From CAVTWY01 sp963738575 (GTDB lineage Bacteria; Pseudomonadota; Gammaproteobacteria; Burkholderiales; Burkholderiaceae_C), in assembly GCA_963738575.1 (NCBI GenBank), contig CAVTWY010000002.1, positions 124,001-188,000 of the forward strand: a DNA stretch of 64,000 nt. Reading direction: 5' to 3'. This document shows, in pieces, positions 15,924 through 25,718 of the stretch; position 1 is the first letter of the stretch, and each line of letters begins with the position of its first letter. The notes under the pieces are model-generated. The model searched no databases. It saw nothing but the letters and a program-made list of their open reading frames with translations, and was not told the DNA's origin. The position numbers were made by a program, and so were the translations under genes.

Positions 15924-16772
15924 TTGACTGAATCCTGCATCGTGACCCTCTCTTGCGCCGATCGCCAGGGCATCGTGCATGCGGTGACGGGCTACTTGGT
16001 TGCACAAAAAGCCAACATCACCGAGGCCGCCCAGTTCAACGACCCGAGCACGGGATTGTTTTTCATGCGGGTTCGGTTTGACGTGGCGCAGATGCCTTTG
16101 CAAGCGCTGCGCGAATCGTTTGTGCCCGTGGCTGATGCGTTCAAGATGAACTGGGGGATGTTCAGTGCGGCTGCGCGCACACGCACCGTCATCATGGTGT
16201 CCAAGCAGGGGCACTGCCTGAACGATTTGCTGTTCAGGCATCAAGCGGAGGGCCTGCCCATTGACATCCGTGCCATCGTCTCGAACCACGATGAACATCG
16301 TGCCTTGGCCACAAGCTACAAAATTCCGTTTCACCTGATTGAGGTCACGCCTTCGACCAAAGCCAGCGCCGAGGCTCAGTTTTTGGCGCTTGTGAACGAA
16401 GTGCGTGCCGAGTTGGTGGTGTTGGCGCGGTACATGCAAGTGTTGTCGCCCAGCACCTGCCAGGCATTGGCGGGCCGTGCCATCAACATTCACCATTCGT
16501 TCTTGCCCAGCTTCAAGGGTGCCAAGCCCTACCAACAAGCGTTTGAGCGCGGCGTCAAACTGATCGGCGCCACGGCGCACTACGTCACGTCCAACCTCGA
16601 TGAGGGGCCGATCATCGAACAGGACATTGCACGTGTTGACCATGCCATGAACCCCACGCAACTGGCCGCGCTGGGGCGCGATGTGGAGAGCGTGGTGCTG
16701 GCCAGGGCCGTGAAATGGCATGCCGAGCACCGGGTCTTGGTCGACGGAAGCAAGACGGTGGTGTTCAAATAG
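15924..16772 (+). CDS. purU: Formyltetrahydrofolate deformylase
   Basis: PurU hydrolyses 10-formyl-tetrahydrofolate to formate and tetrahydrofolate, balancing one-carbon pools and feeding formate to purine synthesis. An N-terminal ACT domain (CIVTLSCADRQGIVHAVTGY) is followed by the formyltransferase-like domain with VSNHDEHRALA, NIHHSFLPSFKGAKPYQQA and GATAHYVTSNLDEGPIIEQD. The usual length is about 285 residues, which argues against ATG 15822. TTG 15924 has GGAGA spaced 8 bases upstream; TTG 15918 is the alternative. It is divergent from the riboswitch leader. Confidence 0.93.
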   Translation: MTESCIVTLSCADRQGIVHAVTGYLVAQKANITEAAQFNDPSTGLFFMRVRFDVAQMPLQALRESFVPVADAFKMNWGMFSAAARTRTVIMVSKQGHCLNDLLFRHQAEGLPIDIRAIVSNHDEHRALATSYKIPFHLIEVTPSTKASAEAQFLALVNEVRAELVVLARYMQVLSPSTCQALAGRAINIHHSFLPSFKGAKPYQQAFERGVKLIGATAHYVTSNLDEGPIIEQDIARVDHAMNPTQLAALGRDVESVVLARAVKWHAEHRVLVDGSKTVVFK

Positions 16773-16827
16773 TACTTCCGGCAAGTTTCAAAGCAGGCGC
16801 GGTCGTTCGACTTTCGAAAATGCACCC

Positions 16828-19745
16828 ATGAGCATCCCCATCCACGACGCAACGGCCACTGCTAACCCTCGCCAGCGCGAGGTCAAAAACACCACCTGCT
16901 ACATGTGCGCTTGCCGCTGCGGCATCCGCGTGCACCTTGAAAACGGCGAGCTGCGCTACATCGACGGCAACCCCGATCACCCTTTGAACAAGGGCGTGAT
17001 TTGCGCCAAGGGCTCGGCCGGCATCATGAAGCAGCGCTCACCTGCGCGCCTGAGCCAACCCCTGCGGCGCAAGGCTGGGAGCGAGCGGGGCGCCGCCGAG
17101 TTTGAGCCCATCGCCTGGGACGAAGCCTTCAAGATGCTCGAAGAGCGCTTGGCGACCATCCGAGCCACCGACCCACGCAAATTTGCCTTCTTCACGGGTC
17201 GCGACCAGATGCAGGCGCTGACCGGCATGTTTGCGCGCCAGTTTGGTACACCCAATTACGCCGCGCACGGTGGCTTCTGCTCGGTCAACATGGCCGCCGG
17301 CATGATCTACACCGTGGGGGGCTCTTTCTGGGAGTTTGGTGGGCCCGACTTGGACCGCGCACGGCTGTTTGTGATGATCGGCACCGCCGAGGACCACCAC
17401 AGCAACCCAATGAAGATTGCCATCAGCAAATTCAAGCGGGCAGGGGGGCGCTTCATTTCGATCAATCCGGTTCGCACGGGCTATTCGGCCATTGCGGATG
17501 AGTGGGTGCCGATTCGTCCGGGCACCGACGGCGCCTTGATGCTGGCGCTGATCCACGAGTTGATTCGCACGGGTTTGTACGACCGCGAGTTTCTGGTGCG
17601 CTACTCCAACGCCGGCCAATTGATTGATGCCGACGAAGCAAGTAGCACGTTTGGTCTGCACGTCAAAGACACCAGCAACCCCGAAGTGAACCCCATGTTT
17701 CCACAGAACAAGCTGTGGTGGGACCGGCTCTCGGGCAAGGCGGTGCCCACACACACGGAAGGCGCTGACCCGTTGCTGCTGGGCAGCTTCGCCCTCGACG
17801 ACGGGCGTCCCGTCAAGCCGGCCTTTGAGTTGTTGGCCGAGCGGGTGCGTCAATACACACCCGATTGGGCGGCAGACGTCACGGGCATCCCCGCCGACAC
17901 CATCCGACGCTTGGCACACGAGATGGGCATGACGGCGCGCGACCAAAAGATCGAGCTGCCAATTGCGTGGACCGATTCGTGGGGCAAAGAGCACGCCACC
18001 GTCACCGGCAACCCGGTGGCCTTTCATGCCATGCGGGGCTTGGCGGCGCACAGCAACGGCTTTCAAACGATAAGGGCGCTGGCCATCCTGATGTCCATCC
18101 TGGGCACCATTGATCGACCCGGGGGCTTCCGGCACAAGGCGCCGTTCCCCGCGCCATCCCACCCAGTGCCAAGCCGCCCAACAACCCAAACGCCGTGCAA
18201 CCCAACAAACCGCTGGGTGGCTTGCCCATGGGTTGGCCAGCGTCGCCCGATGATTTGTTCATCGACGACGATGGCAAGCCGGTGCGGTTGGACAAGGGCT
18301 TTTCGTGGGAGCACCCGCTGTCGGTGCACGGTTTGATGCACAACGCCATCACCAACGCCTGGCGCGGTGACCCTTACCCCATCGATACGCTGATGATCTT
18401 CATGGCCAACATGGCGTGGAACTCTACGATGAACACGTCCGAGGTGCGCAAGATGTTGAACGACAAGCGCGACGACGGCAGCGGCGAATACAAGATCCCG
18501 TTCTTGGTGGTGTGCGACGCGTTTCAGTCCGAGATGACTGCCTTTGCCGATTTGATCCTGCCCGACACCACCTACCTCGAGCGACACGACGTGATGTCGA
18601 TGCTCGACCGGCCCATCTCAGAATTTGATGGGCCGGTGGATTCGGTGCGGGTGCCCGTGCTGCCCATCACGGGCGATTGCAAGCCGTTTCAAGAGGTGCT
18701 GATCGAGCTGGCGTCGAGGCTCAAGTTTCCGGCCTTCACCCATGCCGATGGCACCCGCAAGTTTCGCGACTACCCCGACTTCATCGTCAACTACCAAACC
18801 GAGCCGGGGTCCGGCATCGGCTTCTTGGCCGGTTGGCGTGGTGCCGACGGCACCAAGTTCATGCAAGGTGAGCCCAACCCGCGCCAGTGGGAGATGTACG
18901 CCAAGAACAACTGCGTTTTCCATCATGAGTTGCCGCAGTCGTACCAGTACATGCGCAACTGGAACAAAGGCTACATGGACTGGGCCATGCGCGTGCGCTT
19001 GCGCCGGTTTGGTGAACCCATCCTGATTCAACTCTGGAGCGAGGAGCTGCAAAGCTTTCGCCTCGCCGCGCAAGGCAAGCGCCCGGGCCGGCAACCCCCG
19101 GCGCACTTGCGTGAGCGGGTGGAGCGCCACTTCGATCCACTGCCGTTTTTCAGCCAACCGCTGGAGACCCAGGCAACCGACTTGCAGAAGTACCCCTTGG
19201 CCGCCATCACGCAACGTCCGATGGCGATGTACCACTCGTGGGATTCGCAAAACGCGTGGCTGCGCCAAATTCATGCGCACAACTACTTGTTTGTGAACAC
19301 CAAAACAGCGCTTGCCGCAGGCATTGCGGACGACACGTGGATGTGGATTGAGTCGCAGTGGGGCAAGGTGCGCTGCATGTGCCGTCACTCGGAGGCGGTC
19401 GAGCCAGGCACCGTTTGGACGTGGAACGCCATTGGCAAGGCGCAAGGAGCCTGGCAATTGTCGGACGACGCCAACGAGTCGCGCCGGGGTTTCTTGCTCA
19501 ACCACCTGATCTCGGAGGAGCTGCCCCTGGCGGGCGGCCCCGCAGGCGCGAAGGTTTCCAATTCCGACCCCATCACGGGGCAAGCCGGTTGGTACGACGT
19601 GCGCGTGCGCATTTACCCTGCAGCGCCCGACGAACCGCAAGAGAGCTGGCCGCAGTTTGCACCCATGAAGAGCCTGCCGGGTGTGGCCGGTGGGGCGCGG
19701 CGCCTTTGGCAAACGTACTTCAGCGGACGCATTCAATCCAAGTGA
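16828..19745 (+). CDS. soeA: Sulfite dehydrogenase (quinone) molybdopterin subunit SoeA, interrupted by a one-base frameshift
   Basis: This large DMSO-reductase-family subunit should hold bis-MGD and one 4Fe-4S cluster and oxidise sulfite to sulfate in the cytoplasm. The cluster ligands are C24, C27, C31 and C59 (CYMCACRCG...GVICAKG). GGFCSVNMAAG probably provides the Mo-ligand Cys. The frame from ATG 16828 is lost after RPGGFRHKAPFP. The second part continues in another frame as NAVQPNKPLGGLPMGW up to 19745. Adding one C to the CCCC run at 18147-18150 restores a single protein of about 972 residues, the usual SoeA length, without losing any motif. A sequencing error is the simplest reason; a real inactivating mutation is possible. 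Adjacent soeB and soeC complete the complex. Confidence 0.85.
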
Positions 19746-19761
19746 CGCAAAAAGCTCAACC

Positions 19762-20493
19762 ATGACTCAACTTGCCCTGGTGATCGACTTGAACGTTTGT
19801 GTGGGGTGCCACGCTTGCGTCACAAGTTGCAAAGAGTGGAATACCTCGGGTGCCGCCGGGCCCTTGGCCGATTTCAACCCGTACGACAAAGACCCGACGG
19901 GTACGTTTTTCAACCGCGTTCAAACGTTCGAGGTGGGGGAGTTTCCCAACACGCAAACGGTGCATTTCCCCAAGAGTTGCCACCACTGCGAAGACCCGCC
20001 GTGTGTGCCCGTGTGCCCCACAGGCGCTTCGTACAAGCGCAAAGAAGATGGCATCGTGCTGGTGGACTACGACAAGTGCATCGGCTGCAAGTACTGCGCG
20101 TGGGCTTGCCCCTATGGCGTGCGCGAGCTGGACGAGCAGCAAAAAGTGATGAAGAAGTGCACGCTGTGCGTTGACCGCATCACCGACCAAAACCTGGAGC
20201 CGCGCGATCGCAAGCCTGCTTGCGTGTTGGCATGCCCCACCAACGCCAGGTTGTTTGGCGATGTTCACGACGCCGACTCTGAAGTGTCACAGGCCATTCG
20301 CGACCGAGGCGGCTACGCTGTGATGCCCGAGTGGGGTACCCAGCCTGCCAACCATTACCTGCCGCGCCGGCGTACCGACATGAGTGCGCAGCCTGACCAG
20401 TTGCTGCGCTCGGACAACCCTTTGAAGAAAGATGGCCAGTTGCCCAAGCCTGCGACCAGCGGTCCCTCGCTTGACGACGTGACCTCTTGGTAA
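19762..20493 (+). CDS. soeB: Sulfite dehydrogenase iron-sulfur subunit SoeB
   Basis: The 243-residue ferredoxin-like protein carries four Cys clusters for four 4Fe-4S centres: CVGCHACVTSC, CHHCEDPPCVPVCPTG, CIGCKYCAWACPYG and CTLCVDR...CVLACP. It begins with the SoeB-like MTQLALVIDLNVCVGCHAC. It would carry electrons from SoeA to the membrane subunit. The gap to soeA is 16 bases and to soeC 28 bases, consistent with an operon. Other NrfC/DmsB-type complexes share this layout, so the sulfite substrate is inferred from overall similarity and gene order. Confidence 0.9.
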   Translation: MTQLALVIDLNVCVGCHACVTSCKEWNTSGAAGPLADFNPYDKDPTGTFFNRVQTFEVGEFPNTQTVHFPKSCHHCEDPPCVPVCPTGASYKRKEDGIVLVDYDKCIGCKYCAWACPYGVRELDEQQKVMKKCTLCVDRITDQNLEPRDRKPACVLACPTNARLFGDVHDADSEVSQAIRDRGGYAVMPEWGTQPANHYLPRRRTDMSAQPDQLLRSDNPLKKDGQLPKPATSGPSLDDVTSW

Positions 20494-20521
20494 ATCTTGG
20501 CAAAACCAGCGGAGCACTGCC

Positions 20522-21463
20522 TTGCATCCTGCACTTTCGATCGTGATTTTCACCACCCTGGCGGGCGCCGCGCAGGGTTTGGTGCTGGCGCTTTTTGCCG
20601 CTGAGTGGGCAGGGGGCAGGCAGTGGCTTGGTGGTGAGGGCGGGCCGCGCTTTTTTGCGATGGGTGCGCTGATGGCGGCGATCCTTGCCTCGCTGGGTCT
20701 GTTCGCGTCCTTTTTTCACCTTGGGCGGCCTGCGCGTGCCTGGCGGGCGGCCACGATGTGGCGCACGTCGTGGATGTCGCGCGAAGTAATCGTGTTGCCC
20801 GTCTTCATCGCCTTGGCTTTGGCCTATGGGCTGTCGCACTGGTTTTCTTGGCCGGAGCACTTGTTGGTGGGTGCCTCGGCGGCGCTGGCTGCCATGGCGC
20901 TGTTTGTCTGCACTGGAATGATCTACGCCTGCATTCGCTTTTTGCGCGAGTGGGCCACGCCGCTGACGCCGATCAACTTCACCTTGCTCGGATGTGCCAG
21001 TGGGTTCACGTTGGCAGCCCTTTTGGCCGCGGTGGCAGCACCTCAGTTGTTGCGTTTCTTTTTGCTGGGGGCGATGGCGTTCACGGTGGCTGCATGGGTC
21101 GGCAGGTTGGTCGCGTGGCGACGCAATGCCAGGCTCGTGCCCAAATCCACCCTGCAAACTGCCATTGGCATCAAGCACGCGCGTATCGAACAAAAATCGC
21201 AGGGCTTCATGGGTGGGTCGTTCAACACGCGCGAGTTCTTTCATGGCCGCGCTGCAGCCATGCTGCTCACGCTGCGGTGGGTCTGCCTTGTGGGCGCCTT
21301 TGGCGTGCCGTTGCTGCTGTTGGTGGCCGGGCTGTCCAATCCGTCGGTGGTGCTGTTGGGCGTTGCCTGCGTGGTTCAATACGCTGGCTTGTTGGCCGAG
21401 CGCTGGTTGTTTTTTGCCGAAGCCAATCACCCGCAAAACCTTTACTACCAGCGCATGGCCTGA
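20522..21463 (+). CDS. soeC: Sulfite dehydrogenase membrane anchor SoeC (DmsC-like)
   Basis: The 313-residue protein begins at TTG 20522, 8 bases after GGAG, with MHPALSIVIFTTLAGAAQGL. It has about eight hydrophobic helices, and FHLGRPARAWRAATMWRTSW plus MSREV and GFMGGSFNTREFFHG are DmsC/SoeC-type signatures. It anchors SoeAB and passes electrons to quinone. The unusual TTG start is supported by the ribosome-binding site and by the lack of an in-frame ATG before the first helix. Confidence 0.9.
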   Translation: MHPALSIVIFTTLAGAAQGLVLALFAAEWAGGRQWLGGEGGPRFFAMGALMAAILASLGLFASFFHLGRPARAWRAATMWRTSWMSREVIVLPVFIALALAYGLSHWFSWPEHLLVGASAALAAMALFVCTGMIYACIRFLREWATPLTPINFTLLGCASGFTLAALLAAVAAPQLLRFFLLGAMAFTVAAWVGRLVAWRRNARLVPKSTLQTAIGIKHARIEQKSQGFMGGSFNTREFFHGRAAAMLLTLRWVCLVGAFGVPLLLLVAGLSNPSVVLLGVACVVQYAGLLAERWLFFAEANHPQNLYYQRMA

Positions 21464-21521
21464 TCACGCTCGCCTTGCATCAGATCAAGGCGGCGTCTGC
21501 CCGCCGACGCACAATGGGGCT

Positions 21522-23447
21522 GTGACACCTCAAAACACCGCCCCCGGGCCTGTCAAGACGGCTGCGCCAAATTTGATAGCCCATCTGACGGCTGAGCTGC
21601 AGCAATTTGCGCCCTTTACCGCCATGCCTTCGGCGGCGGTGCAAGCTTTTGTCCATGCTGCGTCTGAGGTCTACTTTGCCCCGGGTGAGCAGGTCTTGGC
21701 GCCGGGCGATGGGCCCGCCAAGTGCTTGTATTTTGTGCGTCAAGGTGCTGTCAGTTCGCAGCGCGTGAGCGATGTCGCTGCCACCCATGCCTTTCAGTTC
21801 GCTGCGGGGGACTTGTTCCCAGTTGATGCCGTCGCCGTCGAGCGCGCGGTGACGGCAACTTACAGCGCCGTGGTGGACACGTTCTGCCTGCGCGTCAGCG
21901 CTGACGACGTGGCAACGCTGTCGGCCAGCAGCCCTGAGTTTGCCGACTTCTTGAGCCGCCGTGCCTTGCACCTGGTTGACCTGTCAAGGCAAGCCATGCA
22001 GCTTGCGCACGCCGCAAGTGCTTTGGCAGAGCAGTCGGTGGAGTCGTCGTTGGGTGGGTTGCCACGCAAGGTGCCCGTGAGTTGCGGCCCGCAAACGTCG
22101 GTGCGGGAAGCGCTGGAGCGCATGCTCGCGAGCCGTGTGGGTTCGATGCTGGTGCTGGACGCAGGTGAACAGTTGCTGGGCATCGTGACCCACGTTGACA
22201 TCTTGGCACGCGTGACGTTGCCGCAGTACCCCTTGGATGCACCCATCGGCGCGGTGATGACGACGCCGGTGCACTCGCTGAGCATTCATCACAGCGTGCA
22301 AGACGCCTTGTTGCTGATGGCGCGCCATGGGTTGCGCCACGTGCCGTTGACCGATGCAGGCCGCGTGTTGAATATCGTTTCCGAGCGTGATCTGTTTGCG
22401 TTGCAACGTCGATCCCTCAATCAGGTTGGAGGGCGCATTCGTGCCGCCAACGATGTGTCCGCGCTTCAGCTTGCTGCAGAAGACGTTCGATCATTGGCGC
22501 GCCAACTGACGGCCCAAGGTGTCGGTGCCAAGGCGTTGACCGAACTCATCAGCCACCTGAACGACGTGCTGACGCAGCGCATCGTTGACCTAACCGCCAA
22601 CCACCATGGCTGCGACATGACCCACGCCTGTTGGATCGCCTTCGGGTCGGAGGGGCGCAGCGAACAAACCATTGCCACCGACCAAGACAATGGTTTGGTG
22701 TTTGTCAGCGACGACCCCGAAAGGGACAGGCCGCCATGGTTGGCCTTTGCACGCGAAGTCAATCAGGTGTTAGACGCGTGCGGTTATCCGCTGTGCAAGG
22801 GGCAAGTGATGGCGAGCAACCCCGCTTGCTGCCAAACAAAGTCTGAGTGGATTGCCCGGTTTGAGCACTGGATTGAACACGGCTCGGGTGACGATTTATT
22901 AAACGCCAGCATTTACTTTGACTTTCGAGCGCTGGCTGGGCGCGCCAGCCTGCTCGAGCCGATGGGCGAATGGGTTCGCACGCGCGCGCCGCAGGTGCCG
23001 CGGTTCTTGCATCAAATGGTTCAAAACACACTGCGCAACCCAGCGCCTCTCAACTGGCGTGGGGCTTTGGACGTTGCTAGTCATGATGGTCACCAGTGGC
23101 TTGACCTCAAATTGCACGGCACGATGCCGATCGTTGACGCCGCCAGAATCTATGCGCTGGCACACGGTGTTGTTGCCACCAACACGCACCGGCGCCTTGA
23201 AGCGGCCGCAGGTGCGCTTGGCGTGTCGGATCGAGAGCGTGACGGGTGGTTGCACGCCTTTGAGTACTTGCAGTGGATGCGGCTGCGTGTGCAAATTCAG
23301 CGCAACAGTGAGCCTGCCGCTTTGCCGCCCAACGCCAACAGCATCGACGTGGCCGCCCTCAGTGAGATGGAGCAACGCATCCTTAAAGAGGCGATTCATG
23401 GTGTGCGGCGACTCCAGCAGCGATTGCAACTGGACTATCAACGCTGA
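21522..23447 (+). CDS. cNMP-binding / CBS / DUF294 putative nucleotidyltransferase
   Basis: The 641-residue cytoplasmic protein has four modules. They are a cyclic-nucleotide-binding-like domain (about 20-130), a pair of CBS domains (about 165-290, with VSERDLFALQRR at the end), a DUF294 GlnD-like nucleotidyltransferase with FGSEGRSEQTIATDQDNGLV, and a DUF294 C-terminal helical domain. Family members are thought to be signal-transfer proteins; the catalytic activity is not established. GTG 21522 is used because the long open frame upstream overlaps soeC. It ends with TGATG, overlapping the next start by one base. This DUF294-exonuclease pair recurs in betaproteobacteria, in my recollection often near acetate-use genes; here it follows soeABC. 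Confidence 0.85.
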   Translation: MTPQNTAPGPVKTAAPNLIAHLTAELQQFAPFTAMPSAAVQAFVHAASEVYFAPGEQVLAPGDGPAKCLYFVRQGAVSSQRVSDVAATHAFQFAAGDLFPVDAVAVERAVTATYSAVVDTFCLRVSADDVATLSASSPEFADFLSRRALHLVDLSRQAMQLAHAASALAEQSVESSLGGLPRKVPVSCGPQTSVREALERMLASRVGSMLVLDAGEQLLGIVTHVDILARVTLPQYPLDAPIGAVMTTPVHSLSIHHSVQDALLLMARHGLRHVPLTDAGRVLNIVSERDLFALQRRSLNQVGGRIRAANDVSALQLAAEDVRSLARQLTAQGVGAKALTELISHLNDVLTQRIVDLTANHHGCDMTHACWIAFGSEGRSEQTIATDQDNGLVFVSDDPERDRPPWLAFAREVNQVLDACGYPLCKGQVMASNPACCQTKSEWIARFEHWIEHGSGDDLLNASIYFDFRALAGRASLLEPMGEWVRTRAPQVPRFLHQMVQNTLRNPAPLNWRGALDVASHDGHQWLDLKLHGTMPIVDAARIYALAHGVVATNTHRRLEAAAGALGVSDRERDGWLHAFEYLQWMRLRVQIQRNSEPAALPPNANSIDVAALSEMEQRILKEAIHGVRRLQQRLQLDYQR

Positions 23448-24082
23448 TGTTGCCCTTGCGATGGCCTTGGCATGCGCCGCTGGACGCGCAGCGATGGGTG
23501 GTTCTTGACACCGAATCGAGTGGCCTGGATGCGGCTCGTGACCGGCTGATCTCGGTGGCAGCCGTCGCCGTGAAGTTTGCGGCCGGCCGAGCAAGCATTG
23601 CGTTGCACGACAGCTTTGAAGTGGTCCTGCGTCAAGATGGCGCCCCGTCGACCCCTGACAAACACAACATCCTCTTGCACCGCATCGGTGCTGGTGCTCA
23701 AGCTGAGGGCGTCGATCCCGTGGCGGCGCTGCGGGCCTTTACAGCCTATGTGGGGTCATCGCCTTTACTTGCATTTCATGCGGCGTTTGACCGCGCCATG
23801 CTGTCGGGCGCCACGCAAGCGCGGCTTGGGTCAACGCTGCGCAATCCTTGGCTTGATATCGAGCACGTGGCGGCCGTGATTCACCCCGAGGTCAAGGCCC
23901 GAAGCCTGGACGAGTGGATGCAGGCGCTGGACATTCGCTGCGTGGCTCGCCACCAAGCTTCGGCAGATGCGCTGGCCAGCGCCGAAGTCTTCTTGCGCCT
24001 TTGGCCGATTCTCAACGCCCAAGGGGCGGGCACCTTCGGTGCAACGCGCCGGCTGGCACAGCGTCACCGTTGGTTGCGTTGA
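23447..24082 (+). CDS. DnaQ-like 3'-5' exonuclease
   Basis: The 211-residue protein has the DEDDh exonuclease pattern: VVLDTESSGLD (the D-x-E motif), AFHAAFDRAML (the second motif) and a third motif region RHQASADALASAEVFL holding His and Asp. It resembles the DNA polymerase III epsilon family but is shorter and lacks the polymerase-binding tail. It is coupled to the DUF294 gene by a one-base TGATG overlap, so the pair probably acts together. The nucleic-acid substrate is unknown. Confidence 0.85.
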   Translation: MLPLRWPWHAPLDAQRWVVLDTESSGLDAARDRLISVAAVAVKFAAGRASIALHDSFEVVLRQDGAPSTPDKHNILLHRIGAGAQAEGVDPVAALRAFTAYVGSSPLLAFHAAFDRAMLSGATQARLGSTLRNPWLDIEHVAAVIHPEVKARSLDEWMQALDIRCVARHQASADALASAEVFLRLWPILNAQGAGTFGATRRLAQRHRWLR

Positions 24083-24087
24083 ATCAT

Positions 24088-24115
24088 GAAAAAAGAGGGG
24101 CTCTGCGTAGAGCCC
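24088..24115 (-). terminator. Intrinsic terminator of the 24143-24682 lipoprotein gene
   Basis: GGGCTCT-GCGT-AGAGCCC forms a perfect 7-bp stem at 24098-24115. On the minus strand it is followed by CTCTTTTTT. It sits between two convergent genes. The T-run direction shows it stops leftward transcription; on the plus strand only TTT follows, so use in both directions is weak. Confidence 0.8.
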
Positions 24116-24142
24116 TTTGGGTGCGACCTGCTTGGCGCTGAC

Positions 24143-24682
24143 TTAACGAAACCCAGAGTCGCTCTTGTTGTGAATGATCCAGATCAGGTGCGCGTTGGTG
24201 TCAAAGCCACCCGAGCCTGCAAAGATCAACCGGCCCATGCCCTTGTAGGCGAATTCGTGGCGGTAACGGTCCGAGCCAAAGTACCAAGGGATCCAGGCTT
24301 TGCCCGTGACGTAAGCGCCTTGATCGGTGGGGTTGCCGACGATGCTTTGCGCCTGCGCGCGGCTCATGCCAATCTTGAGCTGGGTGAACTTGGTGCCCGG
24401 CGCTGGCTTGCCGGTGATCTCGCCTTCCCAGCCGTCCAGGCCTTTCACTTTTTCGCCAAAACCAGCTTCGACGTTTTTGGAATCGATGACTTCGCCGCTG
24501 GCATTCATCCAAGCGGGCTGGCTTTTGGGGGCGGGCGCTGCCGCTGGTGCTGCAGGCGCCGGGCTTGAAGCGGCTTGGCCGCTGCTGTCACGTTGAAAGG
24601 GGTTGTTGCCAGCACAGGCGGCCAAAGTGGCCGCGGTCGCGAGCAACAAAGCCAAACGCAGGTGGGGTTGTGGGTGTTTCAT
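24143..24682 (-). CDS. Lipoprotein, SmpA/OmlA (BamE)-like fold suspected
   Basis: ATG 24682 gives 179 residues with a lipobox TLAAC (C23). A Pro/Ala-rich linker follows (about 30-50), then a domain with FTQLKIGMSRAQAQSIVGNP, WIPWYFGSDRYRHEFAYKGM and GRLIFAG. The K-I-G-M-x-x-A-x-x-x-I-V-G-x-P pattern is the start of the SmpA/OmlA-type fold found in BamE, but the rest does not match BamE closely. It is probably an outer-membrane lipoprotein with an envelope role. The gene is monocistronic with its own terminator downstream. Confidence 0.75.
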   Translation of the reverse strand: MKHPQPHLRLALLLATAATLAACAGNNPFQRDSSGQAASSPAPAAPAAAPAPKSQPAWMNASGEVIDSKNVEAGFGEKVKGLDGWEGEITGKPAPGTKFTQLKIGMSRAQAQSIVGNPTDQGAYVTGKAWIPWYFGSDRYRHEFAYKGMGRLIFAGSGGFDTNAHLIWIIHNKSDSGFR

Positions 24683-24833
24683 GGGTCCTCTCACTGGATG
24701 CGGTTGCGAACAATGCAACAGCCCCAACGTTATCACCGGATTGGATTGACGGAAGTCATCGAGCCTGCGCTAAGCCTTGCCAACGTCCCTGCTTGTGCAG
24801 CGTGCGTGTGCGGTGTCGATGCTCAACAGCCTG

Positions 24834-25718
24834 TTAAGCGCGCTTGGGGCCAAGTGCGCCTGTCGATAGCCCCGTACCAAGCAAGATCAGGCCTCCCGCA
24901 GCAAGCATGGACACTGTCACGGCCTCGTTTAAAAAAATCGCGCCCCAAAGCACCGCAAAGAGTGGGATCAAAAAAGTCACTGTCATGGCGTTGGACGCCC
25001 CCACGGTGGTGACCAAACGGTAGTACAAGACGTAGGCCACGCCGGTGCAAAGTGCGGCCAACGTCAAGGCACTGATCCAGGCGGCCGTGCCTGGGGCTTG
25101 GATGGGCCACTGTGCCATCGCGGGTCCCGTCAAGGCAACAGCTGCCCCCAATTGGCTGCCTGCAGCGATGGCCATGGGTGGCACACCGACAAGTTTTTTC
25201 TTGATCAATGCGGCCACGAATCCGTAACCCAGCGTGGCCAACAAACACGCACCAATGGCCAAGGCGGGCACCACGCCGTGGTCGCCAGTTTTGATGGTTG
25301 CGTTGTCCCACGCCAACCATGCAACACCCACCGTTCCTACCAACAACCCCAGCACGCGCAAGGCACTGAGTTTTTCACCCAACCAAATCCAAACTATTGC
25401 GGCGCCCCACATGGGCGTGGTGGCATTCAAAATGGACATCACGCCTGTGCTCAGCGCATTCGCGGCCCATCCAAAAAGAAAAAATGGCAGTCCCGAGCCA
25501 AACAGCCCCACCCAAAAGACGGGACGCCAATGCACACGAAGCGATGCAAGTTCGCCGCGCATGGCCACCAACGGGACGAGCATCAATGCTGCACCCCACA
25601 CACGTGTCGCGGCCAGCGGCGCGGCGCCGAATTCCGCAACGCTGATGCGCATGAACAAAAAGGAGCTGCCCCAGATGGCGGCCAACAGCAAAAGCTCAAA
25701 AGTCTGACGGAGGTTCAA
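24834..25718 (-). CDS. DMT-family (EamA) exporter
   Basis: The 294-residue protein has about ten hydrophobic helices in two EamA repeats, beginning LLLAAIWGSSFLFMRISV, with RVWGAALMLVPLVAMRG in the first repeat and MTVTFLIPLFAVLWGAIFLN in the second. Members export metabolites or amino acids; the substrate is unknown. It overlaps the ogt gene by 4 bases and is the last gene of a three-gene minus-strand operon with two DNA-repair genes. Confidence 0.88.
   Translation of the reverse strand: MNLRQTFELLLLAAIWGSSFLFMRISVAEFGAAPLAATRVWGAALMLVPLVAMRGELASLRVHWRPVFWVGLFGSGLPFFLFGWAANALSTGVMSILNATTPMWGAAIVWIWLGEKLSALRVLGLLVGTVGVAWLAWDNATIKTGDHGVVPALAIGACLLATLGYGFVAALIKKKLVGVPPMAIAAGSQLGAAVALTGPAMAQWPIQAPGTAAWISALTLAALCTGVAYVLYYRLVTTVGASNAMTVTFLIPLFAVLWGAIFLNEAVTVSMLAAGGLILLGTGLSTGALGPKRA

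Noticed and set aside
17038..18189. Long minus-strand open frame antisense to soeA
   Set aside because: It is the complement of the soeA coding strand in GC-rich DNA, with His/Arg/Gln-rich composition and no family motifs.
20180..21436. Long minus-strand open frame antisense to soeB and soeC
   Set aside because: Composition is Arg/Gln/Pro-rich shadow sequence; soeB and soeC are well supported on the other strand.
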